Below, piece by piece: positions 1 to 5,089 of a DNA stretch of 5,089 nucleotides; the first letter of the stretch is position 1, and the number at the start of each line of letters is the position of its first letter. The notes under the pieces are model-generated. The model saw nothing but the letters and a program-made list of their open reading frames with translations. It searched no databases and was not told where the DNA came from. A program made the position numbers and the translations under genes. The stretch comes from CAYFRC01 sp050946115 (lineage in GTDB: Bacteria; Bacillota; Clostridia; Christensenellales; Aristaeellaceae). Where the stretch lies: contig JBMNUF010000045.1 of assembly GCA_050946115.1 (NCBI GenBank), forward strand, positions 1 through 5,089, read 5' to 3'.

Positions 1-95
1 CAGGTTTGTAATCTGAATCGACGCTTGTTACTCTTATTATCCAGGCAGGCTTATTGGTTGTACCTATTTTTCATCATGAAAGCTGTTTTCTATAG

Positions 96-149
96 AAAAG
101 AGGCTGCCTCATTGCATCAATCGATTTTCTGATGTTTTGAGACAGCCCC
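96..149 (-). terminator. Rho-independent terminator of the operon
   Basis: Directly after the receptor stop codon, the minus strand forms a stem from GGGGCTGTCTCA (138-149) with TGAGGCAGCCTC (100-111): 12 pairs, two of them G-U. A 3x3 internal loop and a second stem of CATCA with TGATG (130-134 with 115-119) sit on top. TTTT (96-99) follows. The structure begins 13 nt past the TAA of the binding-protein gene and points the right way to end this operon. Read on the plus strand it is followed by TTGTAC, so it is a poor terminator in that direction. Confidence 0.82.
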
Positions 150-162
150 TTGTACAAAATCC

Positions 163-1185
163 TTACAGGATGCCGATCCATGCGTCCACAGTTTCGGCCG
201 TGAAGGCATTGAGCTTGTTGAGATAGAGGATGTTTCCGCCGTCGTCAGACGCGATGACCTCGAGTCCTTCGAAGCCGGGTACCTCGATGGTCGCGCCGAC
301 GGATGCGTCAAATTCGCCGTTTACCATGGCAACGGCTACATAGGCGGAGACATAGCCTAGTTCGATGGGGTTCCACAGGAAGGTCGCGTCCGCGATGCCC
401 GCCTTGATATATTCCGCCATGTCGGTGGCCAGGGTGAGACCGGTCATCTTGATCTGGCCCACCTTGCCTTCGTCCATGATGCACTTCGCGACGGCAGGGC
501 CGCCATTGGTGGTCGGAACGATCAGTCCCTTGATTTCCGGGTACTTGTCGATGAGCGCCTTGGTCACGTCGTAGGACTTAGTGTAGTCGTCATCGCCGTA
601 GACCACGCCGACGTATTCGATGTTGGCATAGGCTTCGTCGTTGGCGAGAGCTTCCTCGATGTAGGAAATCCACAGGTTCTGATTGGGAGCGGTCGCGCCT
701 GCGGACACGATGCCGAGCTGGCCCTCGTAGCCAATGGATTCGGCGATGCTCTCAAGCTGCTGCAGGCCGATCTTCTTCGCGCTTGCGGGCTGGATGTCGA
801 GGTCGCGGCCCTCCGCGTCGACCTTCGCATCCCAGCTCAGGACGACGATGCCCTTTTCCTTGGCTTCCTTGCAAACATCTACGAGGCCCGCAGCGTCGTT
901 CGCGGAGATCGCGAGGACGTCCACGCCCTGGTCGATGTAGTTGCGGATGATGCGCTCCTGGCCATCGTTGGAGCTGTCCTCGGGGCCGTCGTGTAGAATG
1001 GAGCAGCCGAGCTCATCCGCGGCTTTCTGGAAGCCCTCGACGCCCGCCTGGAAGTAGGCGTTGCCGGACTGCTTGTAGACGATGCCGATGGTGATGCCGT
1101 CGCCGGGGAGCGTTTCGGCGGAGACGGCGACGCCCATCGAGAGGACGAGCATGGCAGCGAGGAGAAGTGCGAACAGTTTCTTCAT
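163..1185 (-). CDS. Sugar ABC transporter substrate-binding protein, RhaS/LsrB-like (rhamnose or autoinducer-2 class)
   Basis: This is the extracytoplasmic receptor that captures the sugar and delivers it to the two permeases encoded just upstream. The 340-residue protein starts with a signal peptide (MKK, hydrophobic core at 4-21, predicted SPase I cut after VSA at 21-23). A periplasmic-binding-protein type I fold (Peripla_BP_4) follows. Family landmarks are IGIVYKQSGNAYF (33-45), AISAND (92-97), LSWD (116-119), NQNLW (168-172), VYGDDDYTKSY (195-205), IVPTT (222-226) and WNPIELGY (271-278). As I recall the families, this pattern is closest to RhaS and next to LsrB, and the length matches LsrB. 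ATG at 1185 is chosen over an upstream in-frame ATG at 1218 because AAGGAGG (1194-1200) sits 8 nt before it and the signal peptide begins exactly there. No lipobox cysteine is present. It is last in the operon, after a 64-nt gap. The family call is firm; the ligand is uncertain, with rhamnose-like preferred over AI-2. Confidence 0.94.
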   Translation of the reverse strand: MKKLFALLLAAMLVLSMGVAVSAETLPGDGITIGIVYKQSGNAYFQAGVEGFQKAADELGCSILHDGPEDSSNDGQERIIRNYIDQGVDVLAISANDAAGLVDVCKEAKEKGIVVLSWDAKVDAEGRDLDIQPASAKKIGLQQLESIAESIGYEGQLGIVSAGATAPNQNLWISYIEEALANDEAYANIEYVGVVYGDDDYTKSYDVTKALIDKYPEIKGLIVPTTNGGPAVAKCIMDEGKVGQIKMTGLTLATDMAEYIKAGIADATFLWNPIELGYVSAYVAVAMVNGEFDASVGATIEVPGFEGLEVIASDDGGNILYLNKLNAFTAETVDAWIGIL

Positions 1186-1193
1186 TGGGGATA

Positions 1194-1200
1194 CCTCCTT
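1194..1200 (-). promoter_or_regulatory. Strong ribosome binding site of the substrate-binding protein gene
   Basis: The minus strand reads AAGGAGG followed by 8 nt and ATG, a near-perfect Shine-Dalgarno. It sits inside the longer open frame that begins at 1218 and so decides the start in favour of 1185. A strong private site fits the usual need for excess binding protein over membrane components. Confidence 0.85.
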
Positions 1201-1229
1201 GAAAAATATGTATTTCAAGCGTCCGTATT

Positions 1230-1249
1230 AAAGGAGCTCAAAATCCTTT
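1230..1249 (-). other. Weak hairpin between permease and binding-protein genes
   Basis: AAAGGA and TCCTTT (6 bp, 8-nt loop) lie immediately after the permease stop in the 64-nt gap before the receptor gene. The stem is short and AT-rich with no T run behind it, so it is not a convincing terminator. At most it could be an RNA-processing or mRNA-stabilising element. I see no second promoter in this gap. Confidence 0.2.
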
Positions 1250-2344
1250 TTATGCCTCGGGCAACTTTACACGCTGCCTACGAAGGCGAATCTGCTTCGA
1301 GACGTACTCCGCGATATTCGGCAGCAGCGCACTCGCGACGAGCACGAGCCCGACCGCGAGATTCACGGTGCTGTCGGGGAAGCCGTACAGCGTTCCCAAC
1401 CCCTTTTTCATGACCGCAAAGATCAGAACCGACAGGATCACGCCGATGATGTTGCCCTTGCCGCCGCCCGTGGAAAAGCCGCCCAAGACGACCACGGCGA
1501 TGGCGTACATCTCGTAGCCGGTCATCGCGTCCGCGCGGATGGTCGCAGACGCGCTGCCGATGTAAAACAGCGAGGTAATCGCGGTCATAAAGCCGCAGAT
1601 CACAAACATCCACAATTCAAACCTGTCCACGTTCACGCCACTGTACAGCGCCGCCGTGCGGTTGGTGCCGATCGCGAACAGCTTTCTTCCAGCGGTCGTC
1701 AGATGCAGCGCGACAAAGAAGATCACCGCAAAGCCGAGAAACCAGAATAGGATGGTCGGGACGTTGAAACCGCATAGGGAGACAGAGCCGTTGTACAGCA
1801 CTTTGATGCCCGCCCACGTGGCATCGCCGTCGAACTTGAGCGTGTCGCCGCCCAGAAACAGATAGCAGAAGCCGCGGAAAAAGAGCTGCGTGCCAAGGGT
1901 TATAATCATGGGGAACAGTTCGCGAAAGCGCGTTACGAAAAAGCCGTTGATGCCGCCGCAGAGGGAGCCGGTCAAAAGGCACAATACGATCGAAATCGCA
2001 AACGATACGCCGCTGTGCAGCCCGACTCCCGTCATCGCGCGGTAGCTGATGCCCATGACGGAAGCGGAGAGCGCGGCGATCGCGCCGACGGAGATGTCGA
2101 TATCGCCCATACCGAGCAGCAGCGCCATGCCCAGCGCCATAAAACTGTACAGCATATACACACCCATGCTGCCCAGCATGTTCGCGAAATTGAAAACGTC
2201 CTTTGCCTTGCGCCCCCGCGCGATGAGTTCCGCGTCGCGCGCGGCGTCCCTCGCGTCGAAAATCACCCACAGGAGGACGAGCAGCGCCAAAAGCATGGTC
2301 TCCCAACGGAGGAGAACGGAGAGCACTTTTTTGAGCGGTTTCAT
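1250..2344 (-). CDS. Sugar ABC transporter permease, second subunit (BPD_transp_2; RhaQ/LsrD-like position)
   Basis: This is one of two membrane subunits that form the translocation pore of the CUT2 importer. The 364-residue protein is highly hydrophobic. It has an N-terminal membrane segment at about 15-29 and a charged stretch at 30-50 rich in Ala/Arg/Asp. CUT2 permease hallmarks follow: GMGDIDISVG (78-87), FPMIITLGTQ (144-153), the cytoplasmic loop AIGTNRTAALYSGVNV (224-239) that matches the EAA-like ATPase-contact region, and VVLGGFSTGGGKGNIIGV (285-302). It ends in a basic tail. Start ATG at 2344 is preceded by AGGAGG 8 nt upstream. The same frame is open a further 110 codons upstream, but that extension lies over the permease 1 gene and reads as low-complexity Arg/His-rich sequence, so it is rejected. 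The ATG overlaps the permease 1 stop by one base (TGATG), implying translational coupling. The two permeases are clearly different proteins, which points to a heterodimeric pore as in RhaPQ and LsrCD. Subunit identity within that pair is inferred from order only. Confidence 0.94.
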   Translation of the reverse strand: MKPLKKVLSVLLRWETMLLALLVLLWVIFDARDAARDAELIARGRKAKDVFNFANMLGSMGVYMLYSFMALGMALLLGMGDIDISVGAIAALSASVMGISYRAMTGVGLHSGVSFAISIVLCLLTGSLCGGINGFFVTRFRELFPMIITLGTQLFFRGFCYLFLGGDTLKFDGDATWAGIKVLYNGSVSLCGFNVPTILFWFLGFAVIFFVALHLTTAGRKLFAIGTNRTAALYSGVNVDRFELWMFVICGFMTAITSLFYIGSASATIRADAMTGYEMYAIAVVVLGGFSTGGGKGNIIGVILSVLIFAVMKKGLGTLYGFPDSTVNLAVGLVLVASALLPNIAEYVSKQIRLRRQRVKLPEA

Positions 2345-3351
2345 CAGATGTTCCTCCTCTTCAGGTTGCGCCTGTCGGCGGCGCGCTGCATCGATACGTT
2401 CAGCAGGATGGCGGCGAGGATCAAGATTCCCTTGAAAAATTCCTTCATCATGGTACTCTGCATGAAAAGCTGCGGGATCGCGCTGTCGATGGTCGCGATC
2501 AAAATCGCGCCGATGACCACGCCGATCATCTTGCCGTATCCGCCCATGACGGACACGCCGCCCAAAACGCATGCCGCGATGACGTACATCTCCTGCCCTG
2601 TGGCGGCGCCCTTTTCGATGGCGTTGTACTGCGCAAGGCGCATGATGCCCGCCATGCCTGCCGTCGCGCCGCAAATCACGTGTGCGAGCACCTTTACGGC
2701 GTTCACTTTCACGCCGCGCATCGCGGCGGCTTCGGGATTGGAGCCGACCGCGTAGACCGAGCGCCCAACGCGGGTGAACCTGAGGAACACGCCGATTAAG
2801 ATCGTCATTGCAAAGGCGATATGCACGATCAGCGGAATGCCGAAATACTCCGCCAGAATAAAGTCCTTAAAACTGTCCGCAAGGTCGATGCGGGCGATCT
2901 TGTTCATGCCGAGCAAAAAATCCATGGGGATGAGAGCGCGCGCCATATACATCATGCCGAGGGTCACGATGATGGGGAGTACGCGGCCGTAGCTCATAAG
3001 TACGCCGTTTGCGAGTCCCACGGCGGCGCCGATGCCGATGCCGATGGCAAACATCGCGATTACGCTCGAAACGTGCCCGTCGCGCATGAGCATGCCTGCG
3101 ACGGCGGCGGAGAGCTCCAACACGGCGGCGACGGAAATGTCGATGGAACCGATTAACAACACGCAGAGCATGCCCGTCGCCATGACGAGGTTGATGGAAC
3201 AGTTTTTGAGGATATTCATGTAGTTCGCGGAGAAATATCCGGGGATGCGCAGCGATACTGCGTACAAAAGCAGCGCGAGGATGAGCGCCAGCGGCACTTC
3301 GCGGTGTTCTATAAAAAACGACGTGAGCGAAAACCTTTCTTTTTGCGGCAT
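2344..3351 (-). CDS. Sugar ABC transporter permease, first subunit (BPD_transp_2; RhaP/LsrC-like position)
   Basis: This is the partner membrane subunit of the importer. The 335-residue protein has roughly eight to nine hydrophobic segments between residues 19 and 320 and basic ends (HRE near the start, RRNLKRRN at the C-terminus). Visible CUT2 permease motifs are LIGSIDISVAAVLELSA (66-82), the counterpart of the GGIDLSVG signature; LPIIVTLGMMYMAR (125-138); the ATPase-contact loop AVGSNPEAAAMRGVKV (201-216); and CVLGGVSVMGGYGKMIGV (261-278). Start ATG at 3351 lies only 4 nt after the ATPase stop. Its Shine-Dalgarno (AGGGAGG, about 3361-3367) falls inside the last ATPase codons, so translation of the two genes is probably coupled. 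Length and motif order are normal for the family, with no sign of damage. The family is certain from motifs; the assignment to RhaP or LsrC rests on gene order and the company of a RhaS/LsrB-like receptor. Confidence 0.95.
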   Translation of the reverse strand: MPQKERFSLTSFFIEHREVPLALILALLLYAVSLRIPGYFSANYMNILKNCSINLVMATGMLCVLLIGSIDISVAAVLELSAAVAGMLMRDGHVSSVIAMFAIGIGIGAAVGLANGVLMSYGRVLPIIVTLGMMYMARALIPMDFLLGMNKIARIDLADSFKDFILAEYFGIPLIVHIAFAMTILIGVFLRFTRVGRSVYAVGSNPEAAAMRGVKVNAVKVLAHVICGATAGMAGIMRLAQYNAIEKGAATGQEMYVIAACVLGGVSVMGGYGKMIGVVIGAILIATIDSAIPQLFMQSTMMKEFFKGILILAAILLNVSMQRAADRRNLKRRNI

Positions 3352-3355
3352 CGTA

Positions 3356-4855
3356 TTACGCCTCCCTTTCCTGCGGCATGGCGGCGGTCAGAATCTCCTG
3401 CTGGGTAATGCCCTTCGCGGAGAATTCTGCGGTGATGTGCCCCTCGCACATGACGTAGATGCGGTCGGACATGTTGATGACCTCTGGCATTTCAGAGGAG
3501 ATCATGAGGATGCCCATGCCCTGCGAGGCGAGATCGGTCATGAGCTGGTAGATTGCCGCCTTGCTGCCCACGTCCACGCCCTTTGTCGGCTCATCCAAAA
3601 TGATGATGCGCGTATCGGAGACGAGCTGCTTTGCGATGACGACCTTTTGCTGGTTCCCGCCGGAGAGCGTCTGCACCGCGGTTTCGGTGTCGGGCGCCTT
3701 AATGCTCAAAAGCTCTTTCATGCGCTGCGCGATATCCCGTTCCTTTGCGCCCGACAGGAAGATCGATTTCGTGCAGGTGTCGATGATCGGAAGCGAGATG
3801 TTTCGCGCGATCGACCACGGCAAGAGCAGCCCCTGCTTCTGTCGATCCTCGGGGAGCAGCCCCACGCTGCGGCGCATCATGGCTCGTGGCGAGCGCTTTT
3901 CGGGCACTTCTTTGCCCTTGATATAGATTTTGCCGGAATTTGCGTTTGTTATGCCGTACAGCGCCTCCACGACCTCCGTCCTGCCCGCGCCGACCAGCCC
4001 CGTAAGGCTCACGATCTCACCCGCGCGGAGCGTAAAGGACACATCGCGGAAAAAGCCGAGGCGCGATAGCGACTCCACGCGCAAAAGCTCCTCGCCGATG
4101 TTCGGTTCCTTTTTGGGGAAGAACTGGGAAATGGAGCGGCCGACCATGTGCTCAACGAGCGTCTTGTCGTCCACTTCATCGATGTCGAAGGTCGCGATAT
4201 ATTTCGCGTCGCGAAAGACCGTCACCCTGTCGGCGAGCCCGAAGATATCCTCGAATCGGTGGGAGATGAGAATGATCGCGACGCCCTTGTCTCTGAGCTG
4301 CCGCGCAATGCGGTAAAGGTCTTCGCTCTCCCTCTTGGAGAGCGCGGCGGTCGGCTCGTCCATGATGAGAATGCGCGCGTTCTGCGAGAGCGCTTTTGCA
4401 ATCTCGACGAGCTGCTGCTGCGCGACGGAGAGCGACCCGACGGAGGCGCTCGCTGAGAAATTCGCGCCGACGCTGTCCAAAATGCGCCGGGCTTTCCTGC
4501 GCGCCTTGCGCCATGAGATAAAAGGCCCCACCATAAACTCGTGGCCGATAAAGATATTCTCCGCCACGGACAGATCGGGGTAGGAGGCGGCGTGCTGATA
4601 AATCGCGGCGATGCCGTGCTTTTCGGCGACGATGGGATCGGTCATCTCGATGCGCTGTCCGTCCAGAATAATCTCGCCGCCGTCCGGCTGATGCACACCC
4701 GTCAGCACCTTGATAAAGGTCGATTTGCCGGCGCCGTTTTCGCCGACAATCGCGTGAATCTCGCCTTCCCTCAGGTCGAAAAACACATCGTCAAGCGCCT
4801 TGACGCCGGGGAAAATCTTGGTGATGCGGTTCATTTGCAGCAAGACGTCTGCCAC
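3356..4855 (-). CDS. Sugar ABC transporter ATP-binding protein, double-NBD CUT2 type (RbsA/RhaT/LsrA-like)
   Basis: This cytoplasmic energy-coupling subunit has two fused nucleotide-binding domains in 499 residues, the normal size for RbsA/RhaT-type proteins. NBD1 has Walker A GENGAGKST (38-46), Q-loop Q87 in IYQHAASYPDLSV, signature LSVAQQQ (142-148), Walker B ILIMDEPTA (162-170) and switch H199 (ISHR). NBD2 has a modified Walker A GLVGAGRTE (286-294, Arg in place of Lys), signature LSGGNQQKV (397-405), Walker B IIILDEPTKGVDVG (417-430), and ISSE instead of a switch histidine. This asymmetry is typical of the family. The start is GTG at 4855: GGAGG (4863-4867) lies 7 nt before it and too far from the in-frame ATG seven codons later. 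It is first in the operon behind a consensus promoter. The stop is 4 nt from the first permease. The YPDLSVAENIFIGHE stretch resembles rhamnose/AI-2 ATPases, but this subunit does not define the substrate. Confidence 0.96.
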   Translation of the reverse strand: MADVLLQMNRITKIFPGVKALDDVFFDLREGEIHAIVGENGAGKSTFIKVLTGVHQPDGGEIILDGQRIEMTDPIVAEKHGIAAIYQHAASYPDLSVAENIFIGHEFMVGPFISWRKARRKARRILDSVGANFSASASVGSLSVAQQQLVEIAKALSQNARILIMDEPTAALSKRESEDLYRIARQLRDKGVAIILISHRFEDIFGLADRVTVFRDAKYIATFDIDEVDDKTLVEHMVGRSISQFFPKKEPNIGEELLRVESLSRLGFFRDVSFTLRAGEIVSLTGLVGAGRTEVVEALYGITNANSGKIYIKGKEVPEKRSPRAMMRRSVGLLPEDRQKQGLLLPWSIARNISLPIIDTCTKSIFLSGAKERDIAQRMKELLSIKAPDTETAVQTLSGGNQQKVVIAKQLVSDTRIIILDEPTKGVDVGSKAAIYQLMTDLASQGMGILMISSEMPEVINMSDRIYVMCEGHITAEFSAKGITQQEILTAAMPQEREA

Positions 4856-4898
4856 AACCTCACCTCCGAATTTAGGAATCTCAATACAAATATATCAT

Positions 4899-4927
4899 AT
4901 TATAACAACCGTGACCTGTTCTGTCAA
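4899..4927 (-). promoter_or_regulatory. Consensus sigma-A promoter of the transporter operon
   Basis: The minus strand carries TTGACA (4922-4927), a 17-nt spacer and TATAAT (4899-4904). All twelve hexamer positions and the spacing are consensus, and the spacer ends in TGT, giving a TGn extended -10. Transcription should begin near 4891-4893, leaving a leader of about 37 nt before the GTG at 4855. AT-rich sequence further upstream (about 4939-4954) could act as a distal UP element. The start region also contains a short inverted repeat AATAT-GAT-ATATT (4889-4901). No start site has been mapped, so the evidence is sequence match only, but the match and position are hard to ascribe to chance. 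Confidence 0.88.
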
Positions 4928-4929
4928 GG
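4909..4929 (-). promoter_or_regulatory. Candidate operator: imperfect 21-bp palindrome over the -35 box
   Basis: On the minus strand the arms CCTTGAC and GTCACGG flank a 7-nt centre and match at 6 of 7 positions. The site covers the -35 hexamer and most of the spacer, where a bound repressor would block RNA polymerase. The regulator is not in the window, and I cannot assign the site to LacI, GntR, DeoR or another family. Part of the symmetry uses the -35 consensus itself, so the evidence is moderate. Confidence 0.4.
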
Positions 4930-4933
4930 CGAC

Positions 4934-4960
4934 ATGCGATAAAAATGAAATACTTCGCAT
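4934..4960. promoter_or_regulatory. Candidate regulator site: ATGCGA-N15-TCGCAT inverted repeat
   Basis: Perfect 6-bp inverted half-sites at 4934-4939 and 4955-4960 are separated by 15 AT-rich bases. Their centres are 21 bp apart, about two helical turns, which puts both on the same face of the DNA. The repeat is centred near -55 relative to the predicted start, a location used by activators and by auxiliary repressor sites. Six-base arms can arise by chance, so confidence is limited. Confidence 0.3.
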
Positions 4961-4978
4961 TGGTGTAGATTTCCAAAG

Positions 4979-5015
4979 TAAACGCCACTACTAAGGGTGC
5001 CAGCAGTTGCGTTTA
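4979..5015. repeat. Imperfect inverted repeat / hairpin upstream of the operon
   Basis: Two 14-nt arms (4979-4992 and 5002-5015) pair at 12 of 14 positions around a 9-nt loop. The outer seven pairs, TAAACGC with GCGTTTA, are perfect. Neither strand has a proper T run after it, so a terminator role is doubtful. The right arm runs into the first direct repeat at 5005-5026. It could be a protein-binding palindrome, a weak terminator of an upstream gene, or part of a mobile-element end. Confidence 0.5.
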
Positions 5016-5053
5016 ATCTGAAACAGAAGGGAGTTGCACTTAGTCTGATACAG
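5005..5053 (+). repeat. Two tandem copies of a 22-nt direct repeat, 27-nt period
   Basis: Copies at 5005-5026 and 5032-5053 agree at 18 of 22 bases (AGTTGC, TTA, TCTGA and ACAG are shared) and are separated by 5 nt. No supported gene covers them. Spaced direct repeats of about 20 bp are typical of multi-site DNA-binding proteins, such as transposases at element ends or iteron-type regulators. The window ends 36 nt later, so the full number of copies and the owner cannot be seen. Confidence 0.55.
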
Positions 5054-5089
5054 GACTCCTCCGGTGGTCTTTCGAAGCTTCTGCCCCCT

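Noticed and set aside
1..95. TAATCTGAA at 9-17, shared with the right-edge repeat at 5014-5022
   Set aside because: Only nine identical bases, with no further similarity on either side; likely chance. The remainder of 1-95 shows no gene, RNA or repeat.
2345..2674. Upstream in-frame extension of the second permease, 110 codons
   Set aside because: It overlaps the first permease gene in another frame, is Arg/His-rich with no membrane character, and the ATG at 2344 has a good RBS and the expected family N-terminus.
2015..2755. Plus-strand open frame of 246 codons, and similar ones such as 3245-4069
   Set aside because: These are antisense to the permease and ATPase genes, show no domain or membrane pattern, and lack ribosome binding sites. 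They are shadows of GC-rich coding sequence.
4975..4990. Possible CcpA cre site (AGTAAACGCC region)
   Set aside because: There are about three mismatches at conserved cre positions and it lies more than 80 bp upstream of the predicted start.
4997..5089. Short plus-strand frame from a GTG running off the right edge, in which the 27-nt repeat stays in frame
   Set aside because: The initiation signal is weak, there are only about 31 codons in the window, and there is no recognisable protein. The repeat is more simply read as DNA sites.
4924..5089. Minus-strand frame open from the right edge to a TGA inside the promoter
   Set aside because: There are about 55 codons with no start or family match. 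It overlaps the promoter, operator candidates and repeats; possibly the tail of an unseen gene but not supportable.

Overview
The window holds one complete four-gene operon, all on the minus strand. It encodes a CUT2-type (ribose/rhamnose/AI-2 class) sugar ABC importer. Reading along transcription, from right to left, the order is: a fused double-domain ATPase (3356-4855, GTG start), a first BPD_transp_2 permease (2344-3351), a second, distinct permease (1250-2344), and a periplasmic-binding-protein-type sugar receptor with a signal peptide (163-1185). The junctions are tight: 4 nt between ATPase and permease 1, and a 1-nt TGATG overlap between the permeases. A 64-nt gap then precedes the receptor gene, which has its own strong Shine-Dalgarno. 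All four frames are intact.

The control elements are unusually clear. A sigma-A promoter with both hexamers at consensus (TTGACA, 17 nt, TATAAT) plus a TGn extended -10 lies 44 nt before the ATPase GTG. An imperfect 21-bp palindrome covers its -35 box, and a spaced inverted repeat lies further upstream; both are candidate regulator sites. A long bipartite hairpin with a T run closes the operon just after the receptor stop codon, at 96-149.

Substrate: the receptor resembles the RhaS (rhamnose) / LsrB (autoinducer-2) branch. It keeps four of the six residues known to contact AI-2 in LsrB and differs at two (N168 and T226), in a pattern that fits RhaS better as I recall that family. A rhamnose-like deoxysugar importer is my preferred reading and an AI-2 importer the alternative. 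No catabolic gene, kinase or regulator is present in the window to decide.

Organism: strong AGGAGG-type ribosome binding sites, a clostridial-looking signal peptide, a consensus promoter with an AT-rich leader, and moderately GC-rich coding sequence suggest a Clostridia-type Firmicute, perhaps gut-associated. This is inference from style, not from a marker gene. The receptor lacks the lipobox cysteine normally expected in a monoderm.

Edges: positions 1-95 hold nothing I can support. At the right edge, 4979-5053 contains an imperfect hairpin and two copies of a 22-nt direct repeat with a 27-nt period. This looks like protein-binding sites, possibly the end of a mobile element or the control region of the next locus, cut by the window. 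I see no convincing wholly new system; the operon is a recognisable transporter, and its control region and right edge are the parts worth a second look.
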